64,000 bases of DNA, from assembly GCA_030748635.1 (NCBI GenBank), contig JASMLP010000004.1:1-64000 (forward strand). Reading direction: 5' to 3'. The notes beneath the pieces were generated by a model that was not told the origin of the DNA, ran no database searches, and saw only the letters and a program-made list of their open reading frames with translations. This document shows positions 24,569 through 36,237 of this stretch, one piece after another (positions within the stretch are counted from its first letter, which is position 1; each line of letters begins with the position of its first letter). A program made the position numbers and the translations under genes. Source of the DNA: Planctomycetota bacterium (GTDB lineage Bacteria; Planctomycetota; JACQVV01; JASMLP01).

Positions 24569-26509
24569 ATGGCCAACTACATACCCAATCTGATCAGCCT
24601 TCTGGGAATTCTCTCCATCTTGTTCATCGGTTATCTGGCAAGCACACACCGTTCCAAGATCCAATGGCGCATCGTGATCTGCGGACTCGCACTCCAGCTC
24701 GCCTTCGCCATCATCATCCTCAAGACCCCGATCGGCTTTCCGATCTTTGATGGCGTCAAGGAATTCGTCAACCAGATCCTGGATTTTACCCATCAAGGAG
24801 GCTCCTTTGTCTTTGGCAGCATGGCCAACGAATTCGGGCAGGGAGGGATCTTCGCTTTTCGGGTCCTGACCACGATCATCTTCTTTGCCAGTCTCATGTC
24901 CGTCCTCTATTACCTAGGTATCATCCAGTGGATCGTTGTCGGTATGGCCAAGATCATGACCCGCTTGATGGGCGTCTCCGGAGGAGAATCGCTTTCGGCC
25001 GCCGCCAACGTCTTTGTCGGTCAAACCGAAGCCCCGCTGGTCGTCAAGCCCTACGTCTCCACCATGACAACTTCCGAACTGATGGCGCTCATGACCGGAG
25101 GGTTCGCGACCATCGCCGGCGGTGTCCTGGTGGCCTATGTCGCCTTTGGAGTCAGCGCTGGCCACCTCCTGGCCGCCTCGATCATGTCCGCACCCGCCGC
25201 TCTTCTTCTGGCCAAAATCTTTGTTCCCGAAACCGAAGAGTCGGTGACCGCGGGCGAGGTCAAGATCGAACTGGAGCAACCCAACGCGAACGTGGTCGAC
25301 GCCGCGGCCGCCGGCGCCGCGGATGGAATCCAGCTCGCCATCAACGTCGCCGGCATGTTGCTCGCTTTCATCGCTCTGGTCGCGATGCTCGACTGGAGTC
25401 TTTCCTTGCTCAAAGACGCGCTTCTTTGGACCACGGCCGGATCCAGTTGGATCCAGGCCTACTGGCCTGGGTCGCTCAAACAATTCTTCGGATACGTCTT
25501 CTGGCCGCTCGCCTGGGTCATGGGGGTCCCCGCTGCCGACTGCTCGTCCTTCGGAAATCTGCTGGGTACCAAAATCGCCGTGAACGAGTTCGTGGCGTAC
25601 ATGAGTCTCACCGCAGAACGTCCCATGACGCTCCTCGCCGCATCCTTCAGTCCACGCGCCTTCATGATCGGCACCTACGCTATGTGCGGTTTCGCCAACT
25701 TCAGTTCGATCGCCATCCAACTCGGCGGCATCGGAGGCATCGCTCCGGAACGTCGCCACGATCTGGCCAAGCTGGGCCTCAAGGCGATGTGCGCCGGCGC
25801 CATGGCCAGTTTCATGACCGCCTGTCTCGCCGGGGCCTTGATCACCGTGCAGGAAAGCGATTACCGCTACGTTCGCGACGCATCGAGTGCTCTCGAAAAG
25901 GGCACCGGACACGGAAACGCGCTCTGGGTCGCCGATGAATTCATCCTTCGTTACCAGCAAGCCGATCCCGATTCGAGCTGGCTCAAAGAAGCCCAAACCC
26001 TGCGCGAGAAAACGATCCTCGCCTCGATCGAGAAGAAGGTCGCCGAAGCGATGGAGTCTGCAGCCGGAGCTTCCTCCGACGAACTGGAATCGATCGATAA
26101 AGGCCTGGACGCGCTGCGCGCGATCAAGAAAGATCTGTTGATAGAGGGACACCTGAGATCTGCTCTGGAAAAGCTTCTCGGCTCCTTAGGAACCGGAGAC
26201 CAGATCGCCTCCCTCCACCGCCAGGCTCACGGCGCCGAAGAAGGCTTTGAAGCCCTTTCGTCCGAGGACAAAAACGAGGGAGTCGCCACTCTCTCCAGTC
26301 AGCTTCTGAACGCTGTCACCAGCGACCAGGACCCCACGGTCGACCTCATGAACCAGATTCCTGAAACCTCCCGCGAACGGATCGCAACCCTCGTCAGCCA
26401 TTGGCGTACTCTCTGGAAAGACTCCGCGGCCAACCGCGAGCTCGATGGCGTTGGCTCTCGGATCCGTGAACTGGAAGCCATGAAAACCGGGATGGGGAGC
26501 CAGGAATGA
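24569..26509 (+). CDS. Concentrative nucleoside transporter (CNT/NupC type) with long C-terminal extension
   Basis: Residues 1-430 form the CNT fold: multiple membrane helices, GGESLSAAANVFVGQTEAPL, FMIGTYAMCGFANFSSIAIQLGGIGG, and NVAGMLLAF. CNT proteins import nucleosides with Na+ or H+. Most bacterial members are 390-430 residues. Here an extra hydrophilic, mostly helical tail (about 431-646) follows, without a recognised domain. GGAG lies eight bases before the ATG. The stop overlaps the nucleotidase-BMP start (ATGA), and the operon continues with phosphatase, phosphorylase and deaminase. A nucleoside substrate is therefore strongly supported. Confidence 0.92.
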   Translation: MANYIPNLISLLGILSILFIGYLASTHRSKIQWRIVICGLALQLAFAIIILKTPIGFPIFDGVKEFVNQILDFTHQGGSFVFGSMANEFGQGGIFAFRVLTTIIFFASLMSVLYYLGIIQWIVVGMAKIMTRLMGVSGGESLSAAANVFVGQTEAPLVVKPYVSTMTTSELMALMTGGFATIAGGVLVAYVAFGVSAGHLLAASIMSAPAALLLAKIFVPETEESVTAGEVKIELEQPNANVVDAAAAGAADGIQLAINVAGMLLAFIALVAMLDWSLSLLKDALLWTTAGSSWIQAYWPGSLKQFFGYVFWPLAWVMGVPAADCSSFGNLLGTKIAVNEFVAYMSLTAERPMTLLAASFSPRAFMIGTYAMCGFANFSSIAIQLGGIGGIAPERRHDLAKLGLKAMCAGAMASFMTACLAGALITVQESDYRYVRDASSALEKGTGHGNALWVADEFILRYQQADPDSSWLKEAQTLREKTILASIEKKVAEAMESAAGASSDELESIDKGLDALRAIKKDLLIEGHLRSALEKLLGSLGTGDQIASLHRQAHGAEEGFEALSSEDKNEGVATLSSQLLNAVTSDQDPTVDLMNQIPETSRERIATLVSHWRTLWKDSAANRELDGVGSRIRELEAMKTGMGSQE

Positions 26510-28953
26510 GAAGCCAAGCGTTCCTCCCAACGCTTTTTCTACTTGGCAGCCTCCTGGTCGTCGGTTGCGGTCCGGAATACAAACTACCGGATGAACGCAC
26601 CGACGCCCTGGTCCGGATCACCATTCTGCACACGAACGACATCCACGGTCAGATCCTTCCCCAGAAAGGATTCTGGGTCGACCCCGCCAACCCGCCCCTG
26701 ATCGGCGGGCTTCTGTCGGCCGCCACCTACATCCACAAGGTCCGCGAAGAGGTCTCCCGAAAGGGAGGCCACCTCCTGGTCCTGGACTCCGGGGATCTCT
26801 ACCAGGGCACACCCGAAGGAACCCTGACCAAGGGCGATGTCGTCGTGGACATCATGAACAGCATCGGATACGACGCCGTCGCTCTGGGCAATCACGAATT
26901 TGATCACGGCATCGACAACGCCCGACGACTGGCGAAACGAGCCAACTTCCCATTCCTTGCGGCTAACTGCCGAGAAACCGCGTCCGGACGCGCTCCTCCT
27001 TTTCTTCAATCACACCTTCTGCGTGAAATCGAGGGCATTCGCCTCGCGGTCATCGGTCTCACGACCAGCGACATGGAAAACGTGGTCGGCCCCGGACTTA
27101 CCCGGGGCCTCGAGTTTCTCCCCGAAAAAGAAGGGATTTTGAGTGCGGCCGAGGAGCTTCGCCCGACCCAACAAGACTTTGTTCTCCTCATCTCTCACTC
27201 TGGGATCGAGAAAGAGCAGGAACTTGCCGGTCTTTTCCCGCGCATCCCTCTCATCCTGGGTGGACATTCCCATACGGGTCTTCCCGGCGGCTGGCGTCAT
27301 CCCGACACCGGAGTCTGGTACTTCCAGACTTTTGGGAAAGCCTCCGCGATCAACCGAGTCGACCTGGTATTCAGTGCGCGCAGTCATAAACTGCTCGAAC
27401 TTTCCGGTGAACTGGTGAGCCTGAACTGCAAAGACTACCCACCGGACGAAAATGCTCAAAAAATCTTTACTCCCTACCAGGAGGACATTGGGCGGATCAT
27501 GGATGTCCGGGTCGGAAAATCCACGATCCCACTCACCAGGAACCGGGGATTCCTCTCCAGCCCGGTGGGCAACTGGGTCACCGACCAGATGCGCAAACGC
27601 ACCGGAGCCAGTATCGCTCTTACCAACAAGACCGGATTGCGAACCGATATTCCCGCCGGGGAGATTTTCCGTCGCAACCTATTCGAACTCTCTCCCTTCG
27701 GAAACACCCTGGTCACCATGGAACTCACCGGCACCGAAATCAGGCAAGGGCTGGAGTACAACCTCAGCCAGGACAAGTTTGTTCTGGAGGTGAGCGGGAT
27801 GAGCTATACCCACGACGAACGGAGGCCCGTGGGCAACCGGCTGATCGAGGTCTGGGTCGATGGACAACCTCTGGTCGACTCCAGAATCTACCGTGTTGTC
27901 ACCAACGATTTTCTCGCTTCGGGCGGAGACGGGCACATCATGTTTACTCGCGGTCGCAACCGAACCAAAACAGGCATCGTCCTGCGCGAACTCGAAGAAG
28001 AGACCCTCCGGACGAATCCCCCCGACCGTTCTATCGAGGAAAACCGAATCCGTAGCATCACGCCCGCCCCGACCCCGCCGGACCCGAAAAACACCCCGAC
28101 CGCCAAAGCCCGGGGCATCGGCGTAGCCAGTCCCGTATCAGCCGCCGGCATGCGCTGGATGGAAACCGAAGCCGACCGAGCTCTCTCGGAGTGGACGCGA
28201 CGTCACGAAGTCCCAACTCGACGCATCGAAGTGAACGCCGAAGACGAACGAATCGACACCCTACGAATACTGGCCAGCCGCACCGACCTGGGAATCGTCG
28301 TCGCTCTGGGACGCGGCTACAGGAAAGCGCTTCTTCATGTCGCTCCTAGTTATTCGGACGTGTTGTTCTTGTGGGTCGACGCCTCGGCCCCCAACCCGTC
28401 ACTCCCCCCTCTGGCGACCAATGTGATCACCCTACCGATGGACCGACGTGCGCCAGGCTATCTCGCCGCTCTGTTGGCTGCTCGACGTTCTCCCGGTCAA
28501 CCACTTCTCTTTCTCGCCGGAGGAAAACACCCTTCAAGCATTGAGTACGAAACGGGCATCCAGGCCGGCGCTCGTGCCACGAACGTATCTCGAGTTCGTA
28601 TCGAACACCTCGACCAGGGAGCTTCTGGATACCAGGATTGGAAGACGATACGAAATCGTCTGTCCGAACTGATTCCCGACAACCAGGCCGGGGCGATCTT
28701 GCACATGGGATCTGAGCCGGCCTCCAGATCCTCCAACGAAATCCTTCTCGGATACGATGTCCGGATCGACCTCCATCACGCACTCCTGGACGTCTGGACC
28801 CGACTCTGCCGAAACCGTAAAACCGTGGGGCAAAACCTCCCCATATTGAGCCGAGTAGCGTACGATCTAAAAGATGAACTCCCCAGTTCATTGCGCCAAA
28901 AACTGGATGCGACCATCCAAAAACTAAACGAGGGAAGCATCGAATACCGATGA
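26506..28953 (+). CDS. Lipoprotein: 5'-nucleotidase (UshA-like) fused to a BMP/PnrA-like nucleoside-binding domain
   Basis: The 815-residue product has a lipobox (VVGC, Cys21). Residues 36-505 form the metallophosphatase and C-terminal domains of UshA-type 5'-nucleotidases: ILHTNDIHGQ, GDLYQGT, GNHEFDHG, GGHSHTGL and ASGGDGH. After a Pro-rich linker (about 520-535), residues 545-815 resemble the Bmp/PnrA family of nucleoside-binding lipoproteins of ABC importers (DLGIVVALGRGY, VLFLWVDASAPN, RAPGYLAALLAARR, YETGIQAGARATN). One surface protein could thus dephosphorylate nucleotides and hold the nucleoside near the CNT transporter, whose gene overlaps by 4 bases. The nucleotidase assignment is firm; the second domain is by pattern. 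Confidence 0.82.
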   Translation: MRSQAFLPTLFLLGSLLVVGCGPEYKLPDERTDALVRITILHTNDIHGQILPQKGFWVDPANPPLIGGLLSAATYIHKVREEVSRKGGHLLVLDSGDLYQGTPEGTLTKGDVVVDIMNSIGYDAVALGNHEFDHGIDNARRLAKRANFPFLAANCRETASGRAPPFLQSHLLREIEGIRLAVIGLTTSDMENVVGPGLTRGLEFLPEKEGILSAAEELRPTQQDFVLLISHSGIEKEQELAGLFPRIPLILGGHSHTGLPGGWRHPDTGVWYFQTFGKASAINRVDLVFSARSHKLLELSGELVSLNCKDYPPDENAQKIFTPYQEDIGRIMDVRVGKSTIPLTRNRGFLSSPVGNWVTDQMRKRTGASIALTNKTGLRTDIPAGEIFRRNLFELSPFGNTLVTMELTGTEIRQGLEYNLSQDKFVLEVSGMSYTHDERRPVGNRLIEVWVDGQPLVDSRIYRVVTNDFLASGGDGHIMFTRGRNRTKTGIVLRELEEETLRTNPPDRSIEENRIRSITPAPTPPDPKNTPTAKARGIGVASPVSAAGMRWMETEADRALSEWTRRHEVPTRRIEVNAEDERIDTLRILASRTDLGIVVALGRGYRKALLHVAPSYSDVLFLWVDASAPNPSLPPLATNVITLPMDRRAPGYLAALLAARRSPGQPLLFLAGGKHPSSIEYETGIQAGARATNVSRVRIEHLDQGASGYQDWKTIRNRLSELIPDNQAGAILHMGSEPASRSSNEILLGYDVRIDLHHALLDVWTRLCRNRKTVGQNLPILSRVAYDLKDELPSSLRQKLDATIQKLNEGSIEYR

Positions 28954-30317
28954 ACATCACAACAAAGATTACGTATCCGATTCTCGTTGCGCTGACAGTT
29001 CTGGGAATCGCCCCGACTTCGGCGCAAAAATCATCTCCTTCCTCGAAAACCTCCGCCCCCAAAAACGTCATCATCATGATCGGTGACGGAATGGGGCTGA
29101 ACCAGGTGGCTCTAGGTCGGATTCTCGCCGGCGACCCAGGAACTCCACTCTCCTTCGAAAAGCTACCGATACGAGGCTACCTTTCGACCCACTCGTCGAG
29201 TCACATCGTGACCGACAGCGCGGCATCAGCCACCGCGCTGGCCACCGGACAAAAGGTGCCCAATCACGTCATAGCGATCACCGGAGAAGGGAAGCCGATC
29301 CGCAATCTGTTCGAGGCCGCCCACGACCGAGGCTTGAGAACCGGGATCGTCACCAACACGCGACTCACCCACGCGACTCCCGCGGCGTTTTCGGCTCATG
29401 TAGTGCACCGTTCACAAGAAAAATCGATCGCCGCCCAGATGACCCGAAACAAATCCCATGTCCTCCTCGGCGGAGGTGGACGTGTGTTCAGCGCAGAAAT
29501 GCGCAAGGAGTATGTCCAAGCCGGCTACGACCTGGTCACCGACCCCAAATCCCTTGCAAAGAGCCGAAAATCCCGAATTATCGGTCTCTTTCATTCCAGC
29601 CACATGTCTTTCGAGCAAGACCGGAACCCCGAGACAGAACCCTCCCTCGCGGACATGACCGCCAAGGCGCTGAAGGCCCTTTCCATTCGGAACCCCGGCT
29701 TTCTTTTGCTGGTCGAAGGGGGACGGATCGACCACGGCGGACACGCACACGACGGGTGCGCGATCGCGCACCAGACCATCGCCTTCGCCAAAGCGGTCGA
29801 AGTCGCCGTTTCTTTTGCCCGCAAGAATAAAAATACCCTGATCTTTATCACCGCCGATCACCCAACGGGCGGTCTCGCGATCAGCGAGAGTGTCGATCCA
29901 AAAATGATACGGAGCGTTCCCCACTCCAGCGAATGGATCAGTAAGAAGATCAAAAGCGGCGCCGATCTCGCATCGGCCTGGAAAGAAGGGACCGGCCTCG
30001 ATCCGCTCAACGAATCGGAACGAGCCACGATCGAAAACCCGAACCTCAAACTGCGTATGAACACGAAAATCGGGCATGTTCTTTCGGCCCGAGCGGGTCT
30101 GCACTTCTATCCTCTGGAAGTCCAAGCCACCCATTACAATACCAGCGGCCACGACGGCCTGTTCGTGCCCTATTACGCCTACGGCACTCGCGCCACCTCC
30201 TTGATCGGGATGATGGACCAGACAGATGTCCCCAAGCGTATCGCCCGATTGCTCGGCTTGAATCTCCACTCTTCCTCGAAATCCAAGAAGAAATCGACCG
30301 CGAACGGGAAGAAGTGA
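28950..30317 (+). CDS. Alkaline phosphatase, PhoA family
   Basis: The 455-residue exported enzyme has a signal peptide ending near PTSAQ. Active-site motifs of the alkaline phosphatase superfamily are present: IMIGDGMG (metal Asp), TDSAASATALATG with the nucleophilic serine, LLVEGGRIDHGGHAHD, ITADHPTGG and a late THYNTSGHDG. It removes phosphate from nucleotides and other monoesters in the periplasm. It overlaps the nucleotidase fusion upstream by 4 bases and the phosphorylase downstream by 1, so it belongs to the nucleoside salvage operon. No Pho box was identified. Confidence 0.92.
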   Translation: MNITTKITYPILVALTVLGIAPTSAQKSSPSSKTSAPKNVIIMIGDGMGLNQVALGRILAGDPGTPLSFEKLPIRGYLSTHSSSHIVTDSAASATALATGQKVPNHVIAITGEGKPIRNLFEAAHDRGLRTGIVTNTRLTHATPAAFSAHVVHRSQEKSIAAQMTRNKSHVLLGGGGRVFSAEMRKEYVQAGYDLVTDPKSLAKSRKSRIIGLFHSSHMSFEQDRNPETEPSLADMTAKALKALSIRNPGFLLLVEGGRIDHGGHAHDGCAIAHQTIAFAKAVEVAVSFARKNKNTLIFITADHPTGGLAISESVDPKMIRSVPHSSEWISKKIKSGADLASAWKEGTGLDPLNESERATIENPNLKLRMNTKIGHVLSARAGLHFYPLEVQATHYNTSGHDGLFVPYYAYGTRATSLIGMMDQTDVPKRIARLLGLNLHSSSKSKKKSTANGKK

Positions 30318-31150
30318 TGGCGCCACTCTCCCAACAACTCGACGAATCGACCGTCGCGATCCGAGATGTCAATTCCCTCCAACCTCGAGTCGGCTTGATT
30401 CTCGGCTCCGGTCTTGGCAGTCTCGCAACTCGCATTAAAGAGGAAGACCCCCAGGCCACCACTCTTCCCTACGACCAGATCCCCCACTTTCCCAGTTCAA
30501 CCGTAGAGGGACATGCCGGCGAACTGATTCTGGGAACCCTGAACGGAACGCCCCTGGCCTTGATGGCCGGACGTTTTCATTACTATGAAGGGTATCCGCT
30601 GGAACGGGTGGTCTATCCTGTCCGAGTTCTGGGACGTCTGGGCATCACGCAGTTGATCGTTACCAACGCGGCCGGAGGAATCACCCCGGAACAGTCCCCT
30701 GGCTGCCTGATGTTGATCCGAGACCACATCAACATGCTCGGAGCCAATCCGCTCCGTGGAAACAACCCAGAAGATCTCGGCCCCCGATTTCCCGACATGA
30801 CCGAAGCCTACAGCGGACGCTTGCGGACGTTGGCCCGTGAAGTCGCCGCGAAACAAGCCCTGTCGATCGGTGAAGGAGTCTACGCGGCCTCACTGGGTCC
30901 TTCCTACGAAACTCCAGCCGAAATCGAACTGCTCGCCAGAAGTGGCGCCAACGCGGTCGGCATGAGCACCGTTCCCGAAGTCATCGCCGCTCGGCATATG
31001 GAGATCGAGGTCCTTGGAATTAGCTGTATTTCCAATCACGCCGCCGGGATCAGTCCCCACCCACTCACCCACGACGAGGTGATGGAGACCGGTCGAGAGG
31101 CTGCCCCAGCCTTCGAAAAGCTTATCCTGGGAGTATTGGCCCAACTATGA
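30317..31150 (+). CDS. Purine nucleoside phosphorylase (trimeric, inosine/guanosine type)
   Basis: The 277-residue enzyme shows LILGSGLG, FPSSTVEGHAGEL, MAGRFHYYEGY, VTNAAGG, GPSYETPAEI, AVGMSTVPEVIAA and CISNHAAG, the set for family 2 (PNP/MTAP) phosphorylases of the PunA type. VGMSTVPE and the SNHAAG loop with Asn indicate 6-oxopurine nucleosides rather than methylthioadenosine. It releases base and ribose-1-phosphate. Translation likely begins at ATG 30317, which shares one base with the stop of the phosphatase gene (TGATG); a GTG at 30314 is also possible. Confidence 0.92.
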   Translation: MAPLSQQLDESTVAIRDVNSLQPRVGLILGSGLGSLATRIKEEDPQATTLPYDQIPHFPSSTVEGHAGELILGTLNGTPLALMAGRFHYYEGYPLERVVYPVRVLGRLGITQLIVTNAAGGITPEQSPGCLMLIRDHINMLGANPLRGNNPEDLGPRFPDMTEAYSGRLRTLAREVAAKQALSIGEGVYAASLGPSYETPAEIELLARSGANAVGMSTVPEVIAARHMEIEVLGISCISNHAAGISPHPLTHDEVMETGREAAPAFEKLILGVLAQL

Positions 31151-31530
31151 CCGACCAGGAACTGATCGAACAAGCGTTCGAGGCCCGGCAGAAAGCCTAC
31201 GCCCCGTATTCCAAATTCCAGGTCGGAGCCGCGTGCATCGACCGCGCAGGCAATCTGTTTACCGGCGCCAACATGGAAAATGCGAGCTACGGCCTCACCG
31301 TGTGCGCCGAACGGGTCGCCCTATGGAAAGCCCACAGCGAAGCTTGCGAGCCCATCCTCAAAATAGCCGTGGTGGCCGAAGTCTCCGAGGGACCGGTTCG
31401 CCCCTGTGGCGCCTGCAGACAGGTGCTGGCTGAACTGGCCCCGGACGCGACTGTGATCATGGCCAATACCGCCGGCGAACAGGAGTCGAAAACTGTCGAC
31501 CAACTTCTTCCCCTCGCTTTTCACTGGTAG
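31147..31530 (+). CDS. cdd: Cytidine deaminase
   Basis: The 127-residue homotetrameric-type enzyme has the zinc site NASYGLTVCAERVAL (Cys plus catalytic Glu) and PCGACRQVL (two Cys), and APYSKFQVGA at the substrate pocket. It deaminates cytidine and deoxycytidine to uridine forms. It overlaps the phosphorylase gene by 4 bases (ATGA) and completes the salvage operon. No uridine phosphorylase was seen, so the fate of uridine is open. The assignment is secure. Confidence 0.95.
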   Translation: MTDQELIEQAFEARQKAYAPYSKFQVGAACIDRAGNLFTGANMENASYGLTVCAERVALWKAHSEACEPILKIAVVAEVSEGPVRPCGACRQVLAELAPDATVIMANTAGEQESKTVDQLLPLAFHW

Positions 31531-31551
31531 ACCGATTCCGGAGGAATTGTC

Positions 31552-33105
31552 ATGAGTTCGACTCCAGACAAATTCGAAATTCTTGCCCAACTCAAAGAGC
31601 GCGCGCGTGAAGGCGGAGGAGCCAAGAGAGTCGAAGCCCAACACGAACGTGGGAAAGGGACTGCCCGGGAACGAATCGACTTACTCCTCGACGAAGGATC
31701 CTTCGAAGAGATGGACATGCTCGTGGAACACGACTGCTCTCATTTCGGGATGGAGAAGAAAACGTTCCCCGGAGACGGCGTCGTCACTGGATACGGAACC
31801 ATCGACGGCCGACCGATCTTTCTCTTCAGCCAGGATTTCACTGTCTTTGGCGGCAGCCTTTCGAAACGAAACGCCATGAAAATTTGCAAGGTCATGGATC
31901 TCGCGTTGAAAGCCGGAGTTCCCATAATCGGCCTGAACGACTCCGGGGGAGCTCGTATTCAGGAGGGAGTCGAAAGCCTAGGAGGCTATGCGGACATCTT
32001 TCTCCGCAATACCCTGGCCAGTGGAGTCATTCCCCAGATCTCCGCCATCCTCGGCCCCTGCGCGGGCGGCGCGGTGTACAGCCCAGCCATTACCGACTTC
32101 ATCTTCATGGTGGACCGTTCCAGCTACATGTTCGTGACCGGCCCCAACGTAATCAAAACCGTCACCCACGAAGAGGTCTCCTTCGAAGAACTAGGGGGAT
32201 CGAAGACCCACAATGAAATCAGCGGGGTTGCTCACTTCCGCTCCTCCAACGAACTCCTGTGTATCGAGTCCCTCCGGACCCTGCTCTCCTACCTCCCATC
32301 GAACAACATGGAAGACCCGCCCGCCCAGGACCTGGGAGATGACCCGGCTCGAGAAGATCCCGAACTCGACACCCTCATCCCCGACAACCCGCGCACGGGC
32401 TACGACATGAAAGAGGTTCTCCACCGAGTGGTCGACCAGGGCATATTTTTCGAGGTCCAGGAGCATTACGCGCAAAACATTCTGATCGGATTTGCTCGCC
32501 TAGACGGTCGTTCGGTAGGAATCGTTGCCCAGCAACCGATGGTTCTAGCCGGTACTCTCGACATCAACAGTTCGATCAAAGCGGCGCGATTCATTCGCTT
32601 CTGCGACGCGTTCAATATTCCGCTTGTCACCTTTGTGGATGTACCCGGATTTCTTCCGGGTGTGGCCCAAGAGCACGGCGGCATCATCAAAAACGGGGCC
32701 AAACTCCTCTACGCATGGTGCGAAGCGACTGTACCCAAAATCACGGTAATCACCCGCAAAGCGTACGGCGGCGCGTACGATGTCATGAACTCCAAGCACA
32801 TCCGGGCCGACTTCAACTTCGCCTGGCCGTCCGCAGAGATCGCCGTCATGGGACCCGAGGGTGCGGTGGAGATCGTCTTCAAGAAAGAACTCGCCGATGC
32901 GAAAGATCCAGTCGAACGCCAGACCGAACTGGTAACCGAATATCGCGATACGTTCGCCAATCCCTACGTCGCCGCGCGCCTGGGCTATCTCGACGACGTG
33001 ATTCGTCCCCGCACGACTCGCCGTCGCCTATGCCGAGCCCTCAGCCTTCTCGAGAACAAAGCAGACCGGAACCCGTCCAAAAAGCACGGCAACATTCCTC
33101 TGTAA
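31552..33105 (+). CDS. pccB: Acyl-CoA carboxylase carboxyltransferase (propionyl-CoA carboxylase beta)
   Basis: The 517-residue enzyme has the double crotonase-like fold of biotin-dependent carboxyltransferases: [44 protein letters not shown], a second half with [20 protein letters not shown] and [19 protein letters not shown]. It transfers carboxylate from biotin to propionyl- (or acetyl-) CoA. GAGGA is six bases before the ATG. It follows cdd by 21 bases, so it may be read with the nucleoside operon, while its likely biotin carboxylase, carrier, mutase and epimerase partners lie at 34654-38812. Propionyl-CoA is favoured by that context. Confidence 0.9.
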   Translation: MSSTPDKFEILAQLKERAREGGGAKRVEAQHERGKGTARERIDLLLDEGSFEEMDMLVEHDCSHFGMEKKTFPGDGVVTGYGTIDGRPIFLFSQDFTVFGGSLSKRNAMKICKVMDLALKAGVPIIGLNDSGGARIQEGVESLGGYADIFLRNTLASGVIPQISAILGPCAGGAVYSPAITDFIFMVDRSSYMFVTGPNVIKTVTHEEVSFEELGGSKTHNEISGVAHFRSSNELLCIESLRTLLSYLPSNNMEDPPAQDLGDDPAREDPELDTLIPDNPRTGYDMKEVLHRVVDQGIFFEVQEHYAQNILIGFARLDGRSVGIVAQQPMVLAGTLDINSSIKAARFIRFCDAFNIPLVTFVDVPGFLPGVAQEHGGIIKNGAKLLYAWCEATVPKITVITRKAYGGAYDVMNSKHIRADFNFAWPSAEIAVMGPEGAVEIVFKKELADAKDPVERQTELVTEYRDTFANPYVAARLGYLDDVIRPRTTRRRLCRALSLLENKADRNPSKKHGNIPL

Positions 33106-33111
33106 AAAAAA

Positions 33112-33144
33112 GAAGCCGGGGGAAACAACTTCCACCCCGGCTTC
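33112..33144 (-). terminator. Intrinsic terminator after glutamate dehydrogenase
   Basis: The hairpin GAAGCCGGGG ... CCCCGGCTTC has a perfect 10-bp stem and a 13-base loop. Read on the minus strand it is followed by eight T, a classic rho-independent terminator for gdhA. It also separates the convergent pccB transcript. Confidence 0.85.
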
Positions 33145-33163
33145 CTCGAAAAAACGTTTGTTC

Positions 33164-34623
<1,460 letters not shown>

Positions 34624-34653
34624 GTGGTACCGAGAAAAGAACTTGCAAAAAAC

Positions 34654-36237
34654 TCAGAACGAGGGTTCGCGGTATCTCCCCCAGATTCGCTCCAGGCAGC
34701 CGCTGATCTCGCCCAAAGTGGAATAGGCTTTCACGCACTCGAACATCGGATCCAGAATATTGGCCTCTGGTTCCCGGACAGCCTCCTCCAGAGTTGCCAA
34801 ACAGCGCGCAACCTCTTCTTCGCTACGACGACCCCGAACACCTTCCAAACGATCGATTTGCCGCTTCCGAACCCCCGGATCGATCGGCTGCAAGGGAGGC
34901 TCGACCTCGGCATCGGGCGCTCGATGACGATTGACCCCGACGACCACCTGATCCCCCCGATCGATCCGCTTCTGCTCCGCATACGCTTTCTCGTAAATCG
35001 CCTTCTTGAAATAACCATTTTCCACCGCGGCGATCGATCCCCCCATCTCCTCGATCCGGTCCATCTCGACAATCGCAGCCTTTTCCAAACGATCGGTGAG
35101 ATCTTCCAGATACCAGGATCCTCCCAGCGGATCGACCACATCGGGAACCCCGCTCTCCTCACCCAAAATCTGCTGGGTTCTCAGAGCGATTCGAGCGCTT
35201 TCCTCGGTCGGAAGGGCAAGCGCCTCATCCAGAGCGTTGGTATGCAACGACTGGGTTCCCCCCAGAATCGATGAAAGCGCCTGAAGAGTTACGCGAGAGA
35301 CATTGTTTTCCGGTTCGATCGAAGTGAGCGTCGAACCACAGGTCTGGGTGTGAAAACGGAGCATCCACGCCTTGGGATTGGTGGCTCCGAATCGTTCCTT
35401 CATGATTCGCGCCCACATCCTCCTCGCGGCCCGAAACTTGGCCACCTCCTCGAAGAGATGGTTGTGCGCCCCGAAGAAAAACGAGAGCCGAGCCCCGAAA
35501 CGATCCACTTCCAACCCTCGGTCCAGAGCCGCCTTCACATAGGCCACGGCATTGGAAAGCGTAAATGCCACCTCTTGCACCGCGGTGGAGCCCGCTTCTC
35601 GAATGTGATATCCCGAAATCGAAATCGTGTTCCAGCGTGGAGCCACACGACCACAAAAATCGAAGACATCCGTGACCAGCCGAAGCGAGGGGCGCGGAGG
35701 ATGAATATACGTTCCGCGAGCGATGTATTCCTTCAAGATATCGTTTTGAACCGTACCCGAAACTCGAGACAGATCGGCTCCTTGAGCTTCGGCGACCGCC
35801 AGATAAAAACACAAAAGGATGGGAGCCGTCGCATTGATCGTCATCGACGTACTGACTTCGGCCATAGGAATGCCGTCAAAGAGCACCTCCATATCTGCCA
35901 GGCTGTCGATCGCCACCCCCACCTTGCCCACCTCCCCTTCGGCCATGGGATGATCCGAGTCGTATCCCATCTGAGTCGGAAGATCAAAAGCGACCGAAAG
36001 ACCGGTCTGACCATGATCTAGCAGATATCGATACCGACGATTGCTCTCCTCGGGTGTTGAGAATCCCGCATACTGGCGCATGGTCCAGAGACGACCTCGA
36101 TACATCGATGGATAGACGCCACGAGTGAAGGGATATTCTCCGGGAACCTCATTCTCCCTAGGCGCCTCGGCAAAATAGCAGGGGTCAAGCTCCAGATCAC
36201 TTGAAGTCCTACGTTCATTCGGCGAGCCAGAGTTCAT
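34654..36237 (-). CDS. Methylmalonyl-CoA mutase, large (catalytic) subunit
   Basis: The 527-residue protein is the (beta/alpha)8 substrate domain only: [20 protein letters not shown], the substrate-specificity region [32 protein letters not shown] with the catalytic His, and [19 protein letters not shown]. These match methylmalonyl- rather than isobutyryl-CoA mutase. It lacks the C-terminal cobalamin-binding domain, so a separate small B12 subunit is needed; none is in the window. It isomerises methylmalonyl-CoA to succinyl-CoA. It overlaps the biotin carrier gene by 4 bases (ATGA), joining carboxylation and mutase steps in one operon. Confidence 0.92.
   Translation of the reverse strand: MNSGSPNERRTSSDLELDPCYFAEAPRENEVPGEYPFTRGVYPSMYRGRLWTMRQYAGFSTPEESNRRYRYLLDHGQTGLSVAFDLPTQMGYDSDHPMAEGEVGKVGVAIDSLADMEVLFDGIPMAEVSTSMTINATAPILLCFYLAVAEAQGADLSRVSGTVQNDILKEYIARGTYIHPPRPSLRLVTDVFDFCGRVAPRWNTISISGYHIREAGSTAVQEVAFTLSNAVAYVKAALDRGLEVDRFGARLSFFFGAHNHLFEEVAKFRAARRMWARIMKERFGATNPKAWMLRFHTQTCGSTLTSIEPENNVSRVTLQALSSILGGTQSLHTNALDEALALPTEESARIALRTQQILGEESGVPDVVDPLGGSWYLEDLTDRLEKAAIVEMDRIEEMGGSIAAVENGYFKKAIYEKAYAEQKRIDRGDQVVVGVNRHRAPDAEVEPPLQPIDPGVRKRQIDRLEGVRGRRSEEEVARCLATLEEAVREPEANILDPMFECVKAYSTLGEISGCLERIWGRYREPSF

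Noticed and set aside
24914-26152. Minus-strand open frame of about 412 codons opposite the CNT gene
   Set aside because: It is a shadow of a well-supported gene; the product is rich in Gly, Asp and His with no motifs.
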